Below, one piece after another: positions 56,517-64,000 of a stretch of DNA of 64,000 nt (its first letter is position 1; every line of letters begins with the position of its first letter). Both the position numbers and the translations under genes were made by a program. The DNA lies in assembly GCF_001401155.1 (NCBI RefSeq), contig NZ_LJRO01000153.1, positions 1 to 64,000 on the forward strand, read 5' to 3'. The notes below the pieces were generated by a model that was not told where the DNA came from, searched no databases, and saw nothing but the letters and a program-made list of their open reading frames with translations. This DNA is from Pseudomonas tremae (GTDB lineage Bacteria; Pseudomonadota; Gammaproteobacteria; Pseudomonadales; Pseudomonadaceae).

Positions 56517-57782
56517 ATGAATGACCAATCCCCGGCCCGTGCCTGCGGCATCGATTTCGGCACGTCCAACTCCACTGTCGGCTGGCAACGACCCGGCGTG
56601 GAATCGTTGATCGCGCTGGAGGACGACAAGATTACCCTGCCATCGGTGGTTTTCTTCAATATGGAAGAACGCCGCCCGGTCTACGGACGCCTCGCGCTTC
56701 ACGAGTATCTGGAGGGCTACGAAGGCCGCCTGATGCGCTCGCTCAAAAGCCTGCTGGGCTCCAAGCTGATCAAGCACGACACCAGCGTTCTGGGCACCGC
56801 GATGCCGTTCAAGGATCTGCTGGCCCTGTTTATCGGCGAACTGAAGAAGCGCGCCGAGCACTTCGCAGGGCGCGAATTCGAGCACGTCGTGCTGGGCCGC
56901 CCGGTACACTTTGTCGACGATGACGCGCAGGCTGATCAGGAGGCTGAGGACACGCTGGCCGAGGTAGCACGCAAGATCGGCTTCAAGGAAGTGTCATTTC
57001 AGTTCGAGCCCATTGCGGCGGCATTCGATTACGAATCCACCGTCATCGCCGAAGAGCTGGTGCTGATTGTCGACATCGGCGGCGGTACCTCGGACTTCTC
57101 GCTGGTGCGCCTGTCACCCGAGCGGCGCGAGCACGATGATCGCCAGCAGGACATCCTGGCCACAGGTGGCGTACACATCGGCGGGACCGACTTCGACAAG
57201 CAGTTGAGCCTGCAAGGTGTAATGCCACTGTTCGGCTACGGCAGCCGCATGAAAAGCGGCGCCTACATGCCGACCAGCCATCACATCAACCTGGCGACCT
57301 GGCACACCATCAACGCGGTGTACTCGCAGAAATCCCAGCTGGCACTCGGCAGCATGCGCTACGACATCGAAGACACCGGCGGTATCGATCGCCTGTTCAA
57401 GCTGATCGAACAGCGCGCCGGGCATTGGCTGGCAATGGAAGTGGAAGAAACCAAGATCCACCTGACCCATGCCGAACACCGTCATTTGCCGATGGACCGG
57501 GTCGAGCCCGGGCTGAGTGTGGAGCTGAGTCGGGCCATGTTCGAATCGGCGATCGACGCTCAGCTCGAGCGTGTGCGTAACAGCGTGACAAATTTGCTGA
57601 ATGACGCAGGCGTGGGTGTCGAGCAGGTCAATACAGTGTTCTTTACCGGCGGTTCAAGTGGCATCCCGGCATTGCGCAACAGCGTCTCTGCGATGCTGCC
57701 CAACGCGCGCCATGTCGAAGGCAACATATTCGGCAGCATCGGCAGCGGTCTGGCGATAGAGGCGAAGAAGCGCTACGGCTAG
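56517..57782 (+). CDS. yegD: Hsp70-like protein YegD
   Basis: A 421-residue member of the actin/Hsp70 ATPase superfamily without the substrate-binding half of DnaK. ATPase motifs: ACGIDFGTSNSTVG (phosphate 1), LIVDIGGGTSDFSLV (phosphate 2) and VFFTGGSSGIPALR (adenosine). This matches the YegD family of unknown client range. It faces away from cbpA, a co-chaperone, so a joint role is possible but unproven. Confidence 0.9.
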   Translation: MNDQSPARACGIDFGTSNSTVGWQRPGVESLIALEDDKITLPSVVFFNMEERRPVYGRLALHEYLEGYEGRLMRSLKSLLGSKLIKHDTSVLGTAMPFKDLLALFIGELKKRAEHFAGREFEHVVLGRPVHFVDDDAQADQEAEDTLAEVARKIGFKEVSFQFEPIAAAFDYESTVIAEELVLIVDIGGGTSDFSLVRLSPERREHDDRQQDILATGGVHIGGTDFDKQLSLQGVMPLFGYGSRMKSGAYMPTSHHINLATWHTINAVYSQKSQLALGSMRYDIEDTGGIDRLFKLIEQRAGHWLAMEVEETKIHLTHAEHRHLPMDRVEPGLSVELSRAMFESAIDAQLERVRNSVTNLLNDAGVGVEQVNTVFFTGGSSGIPALRNSVSAMLPNARHVEGNIFGSIGSGLAIEAKKRYG

Positions 57783-57897
57783 GCGTATGATTCCTTCCCT
57801 GAGCATCGGAGCAGGGTTATACACAGGCCCGCTTTTGATTCTGGCCGAAGGCCGTGGGAGGGGGCTCATCCGCGATCTGTCGGGTACAGCCTAGACG

Positions 57898-58908
57898 CTA
57901 GACCAACCCTTCTTTCTGCAGTTCGCTCTTCAGGTACGCATAGTAAATCGGCCCTGCCACCACCCCCGGCAGGCCGAAGGCTGCTTCGAACAGCAGCATC
58001 GCCAGCAGCAACTCCCACGACTTGGCGTTAATCTGCCCGCCGACGATTCGCGCATTGAGGAAGTATTCGACCTTGTGGATAACGATCAGGTAACACAGCG
58101 CGGCCAACGCGACCCAGATCGAGATCGACATGCCGACGATGAAGATCAGCGTGTTGGACATCAGGTTGCCCACCACCGGCAACAGGCCGAGCAGGAAAGT
58201 CATGATGATCAGGGTTTTGGTCAGCGGCAGGTGGATCCCGCACAGCGGCAACACGATGGCCAGGAACACCGAAGTGAATGCGGTGTTCAGCAGGGATATC
58301 TTGATCTGGGCGAAGACGATATTGCGAAACGCCCGGCTGAGCAGGTACAGGCGGTCAAACAGCGCGGCTGCCAGGGGCTTGCGAACGTGGTCTGCGGAAA
58401 TTCGCTGCAAGGCGATGATTGCGCCTAGCACCATGCCTATCAGCATGGTGACGAACATATGCGCCGCGCCCTTGCCGATCAATTGCAACTCGCCCACGTG
58501 CTTCTGCAGCCACAACCCGAGGGAAACCCGAAACTCTGCAGCACTGGCCGGCAGGTAAGCATCAATGAAAGGAGGCAACTGCCCGCGTGCGCGGTCTACC
58601 AGAACCATGAACTTGTCCAGCGAAGCACCGGGGTTCTCGGCCTCATGCAGCACAAAGCTGATGACGCCAGCAAAAATCAGCGTCAGCAGACTGACGACGA
58701 CAGTGCCCAACAGCGCGACGGCCAGCCAGCGAGCACGTTCGCCGGAAATAAGACGCTGCAACTTGGGAGTCAGCATGTTGACCAGTTCAAACACCAACAG
58801 ACCGGCTAGCAGGCTGGGCAACAACTTGAAAGGCAACACCATCAACAGGCCGCCAAACACAAGGATCCAGCTGGCGATTAACACCTGACGCGCAGAAAAC
58901 GTTGGCAT
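57898..58908 (-). CDS. AI-2E/PerM-family transporter
   Basis: A 336-residue membrane protein with about seven to eight helices, typical of the AI-2E transporter (UPF0118, YhhT/PerM) family: WILVFGGLLMVLPFKLLPSLL at the N-terminus, a periplasmic domain, LLGLLPVVGNLMSNTLIFI and FGLPGVVAGPIYYAYLK near the end. Family members have been linked to export of AI-2 or Na+/H+ exchange; the substrate here is unknown. No partner gene is near. Confidence 0.87.
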   Translation of the reverse strand: MPTFSARQVLIASWILVFGGLLMVLPFKLLPSLLAGLLVFELVNMLTPKLQRLISGERARWLAVALLGTVVVSLLTLIFAGVISFVLHEAENPGASLDKFMVLVDRARGQLPPFIDAYLPASAAEFRVSLGLWLQKHVGELQLIGKGAAHMFVTMLIGMVLGAIIALQRISADHVRKPLAAALFDRLYLLSRAFRNIVFAQIKISLLNTAFTSVFLAIVLPLCGIHLPLTKTLIIMTFLLGLLPVVGNLMSNTLIFIVGMSISIWVALAALCYLIVIHKVEYFLNARIVGGQINAKSWELLLAMLLFEAAFGLPGVVAGPIYYAYLKSELQKEGLV

Positions 58909-59096
58909 AGACCCTCAAAGGGCAACACTAGGAAGGTGGGCAGTCTGCCAGCCTTCTCAGCCGAGAACCAGTGATGCGAAGGGTGTAAAAAGCCAGGCGC
59001 AATTGTCCGCCCGATGATCGGCCCTTCAACTGCGCGAAAGTGCAGTGTTTACTGCACCCGCGCTGACCTCTGGCAGGAGCCGCCAGCGTCGGAAAA

Positions 59097-59387
59097 TTAT
59101 TTCTTCTTGAGACAATCACTCATGAAACTCTTGCGGGCATCGCCCTTGAGTGCCTCTGCGCTGGCCGTCGCATTACAGGTTTTCATCTTTTCCTGCTGAG
59201 TGGCAGCAGGCGCCGGCGCAGCTTTCAGGCAGGTACTCATGAACGTCTTGCGCTCGTCGCCCTTGAGCGATCTGGCACTGGCGTCGGCATTGCAGGTGGT
59301 CATCTTGTTCTGCTGCGTGGTGGCAGCAAAACCCTGGGCGGAACACATCAGGCCAACGAGCAACAAAGGGATACCTAACTTGTTCAT
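59097..59387 (-). CDS. PsiF-repeat periplasmic protein
   Basis: A 96-residue secreted protein with a signal peptide (MNKLGIPLLLVGLMCSAQG) and two PsiF repeats: MTTCNADASARSLKGDERKTFMSTCLK and a second copy MKTCNATASAEALKGDARKSFMSDCLK, each with a Cys pair (cited here by their ends TTCNADAS and SDCLKKK). PsiF proteins were named for phosphate starvation induction in E. coli; role unknown. GGAGAG lies upstream of the ATG at 59387. Confidence 0.88.
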   Translation of the reverse strand: MNKLGIPLLLVGLMCSAQGFAATTQQNKMTTCNADASARSLKGDERKTFMSTCLKAAPAPAATQQEKMKTCNATASAEALKGDARKSFMSDCLKKK

Positions 59388-59538
59388 CGATTGACTCTCC
59401 ACATACCCTGCGCCGGACGGCACAGGCTGTGATTCAGTGTAGTCAGCATCGCAATACATGAAGGCTTAAGGTACATCGCCGCTGGCCTTTGCGAGAAACA
59501 AGCGGATAATTACCCCTCGTTTTAATGATGATGCCCTC

Positions 59539-60420
59539 ATGCAATACGCTTTCCCGCTGATTACAGTCCTCATCTGGGCGATCAATACAGCTGTCACCAA
59601 GGCATCCGCCGGCGTGATCTTCCCGGCTGAAATAGGCTTTTATCGCTGGGCACTTGCTGCGCTGCTGTTCACGCCGTTCATGCTCAGGCCCGTCTGGGCA
59701 AACCGTGCCGCCATCAGGCCGGTGCTGGGGAAAATCTTCATTTTGGCCGTACTGGGCACCGCGCTTTATCAAAGCCTGGCGTACTTCGCTGCCGGCCTGA
59801 CTACGGCCACCAACATGGGCATCATTCAGTCGCTGGTGCCCATGATGGCGCTAGGGCTGTCGATTGCATGCCTGGGCACTCGGCTGACCTCTGGCGCGCT
59901 GTGGGGGGCCGTTCTTTCATTCGCGGGGGTGGTCGTGGTGGTCTCGGCGGGGAATCCGGCCCAGTTGATCGAGCATGGTCTGAACCGTGGAGATGCGATG
60001 GTGCTGGTGGCAGCGACGTCCTATGCGATCTACAGCACGCTGCTGAAGAAATGGCAGTTGCGTCTACCGCCCCTGCAATTGCTGTATGTGCAGATCCTGC
60101 TGGCAATCATTGTGCTGTTGCCACCGTTTCTGCTGTCGCCTAAAACCGGCTTGAACGCGAGCAATATTCCGATGGTGTTATATGCCGCCATCCCCACCTC
60201 GATGCTCGCGCCGTGGCTGTGGATGACATCGATCATGCGCCTGGGGCCCAGCCGCACGACCTTGTTCTTCAACCTGATGCCCATTGCCACCGCATTGATC
60301 GCCGCGGCGACACTGGGCGAACAGCTGGCGCTCTATCACCTGGCTGGCGGAGCGCTGACCCTGTGCGGAGTCGTCCTCGCAGAACGCTGGACGACTCCGC
60401 TGCGGTCCAGGACAGCCTAA
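59539..60420 (+). CDS. EamA-family (DMT) exporter
   Basis: A 293-residue protein with ten predicted membrane helices in two EamA repeats (first helix PLITVLIWAINTAVTK; second repeat begins MVLVAATSYAIYSTLLKK). The drug/metabolite transporter superfamily exports amino acids and metabolites; substrate not predictable. Its stop codon overlaps the stop of the convergent small gene on the minus strand. Confidence 0.88.
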   Translation: MQYAFPLITVLIWAINTAVTKASAGVIFPAEIGFYRWALAALLFTPFMLRPVWANRAAIRPVLGKIFILAVLGTALYQSLAYFAAGLTTATNMGIIQSLVPMMALGLSIACLGTRLTSGALWGAVLSFAGVVVVVSAGNPAQLIEHGLNRGDAMVLVAATSYAIYSTLLKKWQLRLPPLQLLYVQILLAIIVLLPPFLLSPKTGLNASNIPMVLYAAIPTSMLAPWLWMTSIMRLGPSRTTLFFNLMPIATALIAAATLGEQLALYHLAGGALTLCGVVLAERWTTPLRSRTA

Positions 60421-60650
60421 GCAGTCGCGCTGCTTTCAACGCCCTCCAGGCTATGAATCGACACATCGGTGATACCGGCTGCGTGAGGCATGCCGGTATC
60501 GCCGCCGGGAAGCTCGTCCAGCTCTACGTGATGCTTGAGCGCCAGCTCGTGCACCACTTCGATGATGGGTACGTCCAGATTCTCGATAACGTCTACGTGG
60601 TGCTCGCCGAGCAGTGTGTACTCGATCTCATACAGCTCTTTATCGCTCAT
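60417..60650 (-). CDS. Small acidic conserved protein
   Basis: A 77-residue acidic protein (MSDKELYEIEYTLLGEHHVDVIENLD ... ) without signal peptide or membrane helix. I do not recognise its family. An AGGAAG site sits six bases before the ATG, and the sequence is rich in His, Glu and Asp, with PHAAGITDVSIHSLEG near the end. It converges on the EamA gene, sharing two stop-codon bases with it. Confidence 0.65.
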   Translation of the reverse strand: MSDKELYEIEYTLLGEHHVDVIENLDVPIIEVVHELALKHHVELDELPGGDTGMPHAAGITDVSIHSLEGVESSATA

Positions 60651-60961
60651 CGCATCTTCCTGGCCGTCACTGAGGATCGGCTGATTAACGAACTACGGTC
60701 TGAAAAACCTGACGATGACCTGACCCAAGGTCGAACCAGACGCTCGACCATGCCATCAGATTGACCTCAGTGTTTCATGAACGTGCCAGCAATTATTCGG
60801 CGAGCTGCTTTTCAGTCTCGGTCGAGGTATTTAGTCGCGGAAAAGCATCAGCGCGCAAGCAAATGCTGCCTCATCGCCATCTTTTTTTCGAACTCTCACC
60901 CCCCTTCCCTGCTCCAAGGCATACCGGGCCAAAACCGGCTCTGACTTGTGGAGCAATAAAG
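60651..60961. other. Intergenic region upstream of osmE
   Basis: This 311-base stretch lies between the small acidic gene (minus strand) and osmE (plus strand), so it holds promoters for both. osmE homologs respond to osmotic stress, but I could not assign a promoter. An open frame that runs from 60761 into osmE has no ribosome site and is not taken as coding. Confidence 0.35.
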
Positions 60962-61300
60962 ATGTACAAGAAAATCCTCGCAGCGACCTTTGTATTGGCA
61001 ACGATGGCTGGCTGCAGCAATACAACCGTGCAGAACCCGGTGGACTATGTCACTTATCGCAACGAACCACTGGTCAAGCAGGTCGAGAACGGCATGACCC
61101 GCCAGCAGGTCCGGACCATCGGTGGCGAGCCGTCGACCACGATCGAGCGCAAGGTCAATCCGGGGACGTGCAACAACTACGTGATGTACAAGGATGGCCA
61201 TAAACAGGTCTACCACGTCAGCTTCAACAGTGATGGCCGCGTGACCAACAAAGGTTTCATGACCTGCGAACAGCGCGAGCAGAACGAAAAAGCGATGTAA
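60962..61300 (+). CDS. osmE: OsmE-like outer-membrane lipoprotein
   Basis: A 112-residue lipoprotein with lipobox MAGC (Cys about residue 18) and a SmpA/OmlA (BamE-like) domain: VENGMTRQQVRTIGGEPST, CNNYVMYKDG, YHVSFNSDGRVTNKG. OsmE is osmotically induced in E. coli. Start MYKKILAATF is preceded by GTGGAG. A strong terminator lies 28 bases after the stop. Confidence 0.9.
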   Translation: MYKKILAATFVLATMAGCSNTTVQNPVDYVTYRNEPLVKQVENGMTRQQVRTIGGEPSTTIERKVNPGTCNNYVMYKDGHKQVYHVSFNSDGRVTNKGFMTCEQREQNEKAM

Positions 61301-61327
61301 CTGAAATAACGCATAGAACTATCGTAT

Positions 61328-61358
61328 AAAAGCCCGACGTGCAATGCGTCGGGCTTTT
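61328..61358 (+). terminator. Rho-independent terminator after osmE
   Basis: A perfect 12-bp stem AAAAGCCCGACG/CGTCGGGCTTTT (61328-61339 and 61347-61358) with a seven-base loop; the A/T ends let it work on both strands. Confidence 0.9.
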
Positions 61359-61361
61359 CCA

Positions 61362-61413
61362 TGTTTAATGCTTAATGTTTAATGTTTAAACAATCAACAC
61401 ACAATTAAACATT
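61362..61413. repeat. AT-rich TTTAATG repeats with inverted repeat
   Basis: Three near copies of TTTAATG follow the osmE terminator (61363-61385). The last part, AATGTTTAA (61381-61389), is matched exactly in inverted form by TTAAACATT (61405-61413). The block is far more AT-rich than its surroundings and marks the left edge of the degenerate patch with the hcp remnant. Confidence 0.55.
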
Positions 61414-61515
61414 GCGTTTCAAATCACCTTTGACGTCTTGCAACTTGCGTAAAGACTTGATGTTATAGCCGCTCACCGCAAACGCTGCACCACTGATGGC
61501 CAAAGAACGGCTCAT

Positions 61516-61659
61516 ATGGCTTTTGACGCTTTTATTCAAATCGCAGACATCGCGGGCGAGGCACTGGACGAGAAGTACAACAAATGGATCGTCGATGGCA
61601 CGGCGGGCGGTAACGTGACAGGCGGTTGGGACCGAATCAATAATAAAAAGTACTCGTGA
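61516..61659 (+). pseudogene. hcp: Internally deleted hcp remnant (type VI secretion tube protein)
   Basis: A 47-codon frame starting MAFDAFIQIADIAGEALDEK reads like the first ~25 residues of an Hcp tube protein, and then continues directly into NVTGGWDRINNKKYS, which is like the extreme C-terminus of pseudomonad Hcp (GGNV-x-GGWD-x-x-NK-x-Y). The ~115 middle residues of a normal ~165-residue Hcp are missing. The fusion point is about codons 25-30 (KWI/VDGTAGG). No other type VI genes are in the window. No ribosome site is evident. I read it as a decayed orphan hcp, not a working gene. Confidence 0.7.
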
Positions 61660-61668
61660 GGCACGAAC

Positions 61669-61782
61669 ATGGCCGAAGCACGATCTTCCTATAAAGTTGA
61701 AGTGGATACTGCTTACACCATTGATCACGCAGCTTACGCCATACACAGTTCTTATTCTATTTCAACTATAGACATTCTTTAG
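61669..61782 (+). other. 37-codon frame behind the hcp remnant
   Basis: Nine bases after the hcp remnant, ATG at 61669 opens a 37-codon frame (MAEARSSYKVEVDTAYTIDH ...). It has no clear ribosome site and no family I recognise. It may be the 5' piece of a gene that once followed hcp, such as an effector or immunity gene, now truncated, or simply chance. Confidence 0.2.
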
Positions 61783-61977
61783 CACGCACACATAAATAGC
61801 TGGACGGCGCAGATTATGGTGCTAATCGAACTGATCTGTTTCACTCAGATTGCGATTCCCAACGCCTGAACGATCTTGCGCTGCAAATGACAACAAACGC
61901 TCTGAAAAAGAAAACAATCACCGCGCCCAGAAGAATCCCCCAGGGCGCAGTGGCAAGGCCAACCATCAGGTTGACGC

Positions 61978-62064
61978 TTAGAAAACCAGCTTGAACAGGG
62001 CGATAACCACGACCAGGCCGATCAGAAAGATGATGCCGACGGTGCTTCCCAGGAATTTAAGCAT
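61978..62064 (-). CDS. 28-residue single-helix membrane peptide
   Basis: The minus-strand frame encodes a short start (MLKFLGSTVG) and then a pure hydrophobic helix ending LFKLVF before TAA. A clear GGAG site lies nine bases before the ATG. The 28-residue, one-helix form is like other tiny bacterial membrane peptides. It lies between the hcp remnant patch and the ferritin-like gene, divergent from the latter. Function unknown. Confidence 0.55.
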   Translation of the reverse strand: MLKFLGSTVGIIFLIGLVVVIALFKLVF

Positions 62065-62275
62065 TGTATGTATCTCCACGATTTATTTGGGTCTCTTGCT
62101 TGGGACCGCAGGGGATCGCGCTCGTTTCTTATATTTTTACATTTAGTCACATCCGTTCTGGCCAGCAAAAATCCGATAAAACTTTTTGGCCCTCTTGTAC
62201 TCACAACCCTTGCTGATCTTGCCGGGCAACACACAGAGCGAGACCGCAAAACCTGATGAGTCCTGGAGATAAATG

Positions 62276-62815
62276 ATGAATTCTGCACCGCAATCACAGC
62301 TATCCGATGTAACTACCCTGCGCCAGCGTGCGCGCCAAAATGTTGAGAATGGTGCGGTCACTGAAGGCTACAGCGCCGACCGTGAGACTGTATTGCGTCT
62401 GCTCAACGAGTCGCTGGCCACCGAGCTGGTGTGCGTGCTGCGCTACAAGCGCCACTACTTCATGGCATCCGGCCTGAAAGCCAGTGTCGCTGCGGATGAG
62501 TTTCTCGAGCATGCAACTCAGGAAGCCGAGCACGCCGACAAGCTGGCCGAGCGTATCGTGCAACTGGGTGGCGAACCGGAATTCAACCCGGACCTGCTGT
62601 CGAAGAACTCCCACGCACAGTACGTTGCGGGCAACACCCTGAAAGAAATGGTCTACGAAGACTTGGTAGCCGAGCGCATTGCCGTCGACAGCTATCGCGA
62701 GATCATTCAGTACATCGGTGACAGCGACCCGACGACTCGCCGTATCTTTGAGGAAATCCTGGCTCAGGAAGAAGAGCACGCCGATGACATGGCGGACATT
62801 CTCGAAGGCCTGTAA
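62276..62815 (+). CDS. Ferritin-like/bacterioferritin-type protein
   Basis: A 179-residue four-helix ferritin-like protein. Helix A has LLNESLATELVCVLRYKRHYF, helix B EFLEHATQEAEHADKLAERI with the E-x-x-H iron ligands, helix C YEDLVAERIAVDSYREII, helix D IFEEILAQEEEHADDM with the second E-x-x-H. It probably oxidises and stores iron in the cytoplasm. It lacks a haem-ligand Met in the classic Bfr place as far as I can see, so it may be closer to Dps/Bfr-like proteins. ATG at 62276 is seven bases after GGAG; one codon earlier is possible. A terminator follows. Confidence 0.88.
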   Translation: MNSAPQSQLSDVTTLRQRARQNVENGAVTEGYSADRETVLRLLNESLATELVCVLRYKRHYFMASGLKASVAADEFLEHATQEAEHADKLAERIVQLGGEPEFNPDLLSKNSHAQYVAGNTLKEMVYEDLVAERIAVDSYREIIQYIGDSDPTTRRIFEEILAQEEEHADDMADILEGL

Positions 62816-62831
62816 CACGCGGCAAAAAGCG

Positions 62832-62859
62832 AAAAGCCAGGACCTGTGTCCTGGCTTTT
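62832..62859 (+). terminator. Rho-independent terminator after the ferritin-like gene
   Basis: A perfect 12-bp stem AAAAGCCAGGAC/GTCCTGGCTTTT (62832-62843 and 62848-62859) with a CTGT loop and T-run, 17 bases after the stop codon. Confidence 0.9.
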
Positions 62860-62920
62860 TTGTGGGCGATGGATTATCGCGCTGGAGCGTGCGGAACGAT
62901 GCTCTCTGGCGCTACGCAGA

Positions 62921-62990
62921 TTCTCGTTCCCCACGCTCTGCGTGGTAACGCATCTCGTGACGCTCTGCGTCATCCGTCGCAGCCGTGACG
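62921..62990. repeat. REP-like palindromic element between ferritin-like gene and asmA
   Basis: Contains CGTTCCCCACGC/GCGTGGTAACG (62925-62950, imperfect) and CGTGACGC-TCT-GCGTCA (62956-62972). The latter 17 bases are the exact reverse complement of 1541-1557, so both ends of the window carry the same element family. It lies between two convergent genes. Confidence 0.6.
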
Positions 62991-63058
62991 CTCACTTCAG
63001 ACCGAACGGGGTCCGGTTCCATTGAAGCCAGAGCGTGAAGAACCAGACTGCCCCCAGG

Positions 63059-64000
63059 TTACTTCACCGTCTTCGGCGCCTTGCCGGTGCGCATCTGTTC
63101 CAGCAGCGGCCCGCACTGATTCGGCGCACTGTCGCCAGTCGCCACCAGCGCCAGCAAGCCTGCCGCCGGGCCTACGGTTGCACCGAGCAGGACCATGCCC
63201 GCCCCGCGCAGCAGCAACGGACCGGAATGCACGCCGGCGTTAGGCTTGGCGAACGGGCCGTTGACGTACAGTGGCGAACGCAGCGAAAAGATGCGGAAGC
63301 CCTTGGACTCAGGGTTGATCTGCAAATCAAGCTGCTCGGTCTTCATGTTCGCGGTGCCGTCGATGTAGATGATGGCGTTCTCGGTATCGAAGACGAACAA
63401 CTTACTGGTCGCCAACCCGTCCTTGATGCCGAAGTCGGAAGCCGCGCAATTGATCTTCACGTCCTTGTCGCCAAACAATTTGCCGACCACGTAATTACCA
63501 ACGTTGAGCCCGGCAATTTCCATCAGGCCGCGACTGATAGCACCGTCGTTGACCAGCATTTTCATTTCGCCATTGGCGGTGCCCAGCAAGGCAGCGATGG
63601 AGTTGCCCCGCCCACTGATGTCAGCATCACCGTTCAACTCACCAAAACTGGTCTTCATCGGCTCGAAGGTCGGGAACAGCTGTTTGAGTTTGAAGTTGCG
63701 CGCAGACAGCTTTGCCCGACCCAGCAAGGGTTTGTTGCGCCCGTCGAGCCGGATGTCGCCATCCAGCTTGCCGCCCGCAACGCCGAAGCGCAGCGGCTCG
63801 AGGCTCAACTGACCGTCGTCGAGAATCAAGTGCGTATAGAGGTCAGTGAACGGCAGATCAGGGCTTTGCACGATGCGCTTGCCGGTGAACTCCACGTCCG
63901 CATCCATTGCACGCCAGCGGTCGGTCTGGAACTCCTCTACCGGCAGGACCTTGCCCGAAGGCTGTTTGCTCTCGCCGCCACGTTTTTTCTGCGCGGCGTT
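63059..64000 (-). CDS. AsmA-family protein, C-terminal part (5' end outside window)
   Basis: The frame is open to the right edge, so the start lies beyond the window. The visible 313 residues are the AsmA C-terminal domain: FTGKRIVQSPDLPFTDLYTHL, LDGDIRLDGRNKPLLGRAKL, LNGDADISGRGNSIAALLGT, FDTENAIIYIDGTANM and LRSPLYVNGPFAKPNAGVHSG, ending near QMRTGKAPKTVK. AsmA proteins are large periplasmic bridge-like proteins linked to outer-membrane lipid transport. Confidence 0.9.
   Translation of the reverse strand, partial: NAAQKKRGGESKQPSGKVLPVEEFQTDRWRAMDADVEFTGKRIVQSPDLPFTDLYTHLILDDGQLSLEPLRFGVAGGKLDGDIRLDGRNKPLLGRAKLSARNFKLKQLFPTFEPMKTSFGELNGDADISGRGNSIAALLGTANGEMKMLVNDGAISRGLMEIAGLNVGNYVVGKLFGDKDVKINCAASDFGIKDGLATSKLFVFDTENAIIYIDGTANMKTEQLDLQINPESKGFRIFSLRSPLYVNGPFAKPNAGVHSGPLLLRGAGMVLLGATVGPAAGLLALVATGDSAPNQCGPLLEQMRTGKAPKTVK

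Noticed and set aside
60761..60961. In-frame N-terminal extension of the OsmE-like protein.
   Set aside because: It lacks a ribosome site, and the lipoprotein signal peptide starts at 60962.
61405..61746. A 113-codon minus-strand frame across the hcp remnant.
   Set aside because: It is antisense to the Hcp-like reading, starts at a GTG without a ribosome site and has no protein-like character; the plus-strand Hcp similarity explains the sequence better.
61841..61966. A 41-codon minus-strand frame (MVGLATAPWGILLG ...) with one hydrophobic helix.
   Set aside because: No ribosome site before its ATG and no recognised family. It directly follows the 28-residue peptide gene, so it might be translated with it, but the evidence is too thin to call a gene.

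Overview
The window is chromosomal DNA from a fluorescent pseudomonad, most likely of the Pseudomonas syringae group. The evidence is the high-GC coding style, closely packed genes, pseudomonad-type REP-like repeats, and a gene order (dsbD, aroQ, accB, accC, prmA, zinc-ribbon protein, dusB, fis, purH, purD, retS ... urea ABC transporter and urease ... yegD, osmE, ferritin) that I recall as matching a conserved block of P. aeruginosa. Species and strain cannot be fixed from the sequence alone. I saw no rRNA, tRNA, CRISPR array or intact insertion sequence.

Layout. 1-1.5 kb: 3' part of a penicillin-binding protein 1C gene. 1.6-10.2 kb: a compact Tad/Flp pilus locus (receiver-only regulator and Flp pilin on the minus strand; rcpC, rcpA, tadZ, tadA, tadB, tadC, tadD and a DUF3613 gene on the plus strand). 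10.3-25.3 kb: conserved housekeeping block, with disulfide reductase DsbD, dehydroquinase, the biotin carrier and carboxylase of acetyl-CoA carboxylase, L11 methyltransferase, DusB-Fis, purine genes purH and purD, the hybrid sensor RetS and a MarC protein.

25.3-42.3 kb is an accessory stretch between marC and the urea transporter. It holds four tandem diverged paralogs of unknown function, a seven-gene cobalamin (corrin ring) locus in which cobL is frameshifted, a three-gene copper-related module (PCuAC chaperone, DUF2946, PepSY-TM), and a large dermonecrotic-toxin-like protein with an ADP-ribosyltransferase-like tail, split by a frameshift near its 5' end.

42.4-52.8 kb: urea uptake and hydrolysis. 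A well-matched sigma-54 promoter precedes urtABCDE, followed by ureD, ureA, two acetyltransferases, ureB and ureC. The nickel-insertion genes ureE, ureF and ureG are not in the window. 52.8-53.9 kb: two small thioredoxin-fold proteins that have lost the CxxC active site; one carries a long Lys/Glu insertion at that place. 54-64 kb: an orphan histidine kinase, CbpA co-chaperone, YegD Hsp70-like protein, AI-2E-family permease, PsiF-like protein, EamA exporter, OsmE lipoprotein, an AT-richer patch with a wrecked type VI hcp remnant and a 28-residue membrane peptide, a ferritin-like protein, and the 3' part of an AsmA-family gene.

The most unusual items are the four-paralog cluster, the active-site-less thioredoxin pair, the toxin whose expected catalytic glutamate is absent, the hcp remnant, and the broken cobL inside an otherwise intact B12 operon pair.
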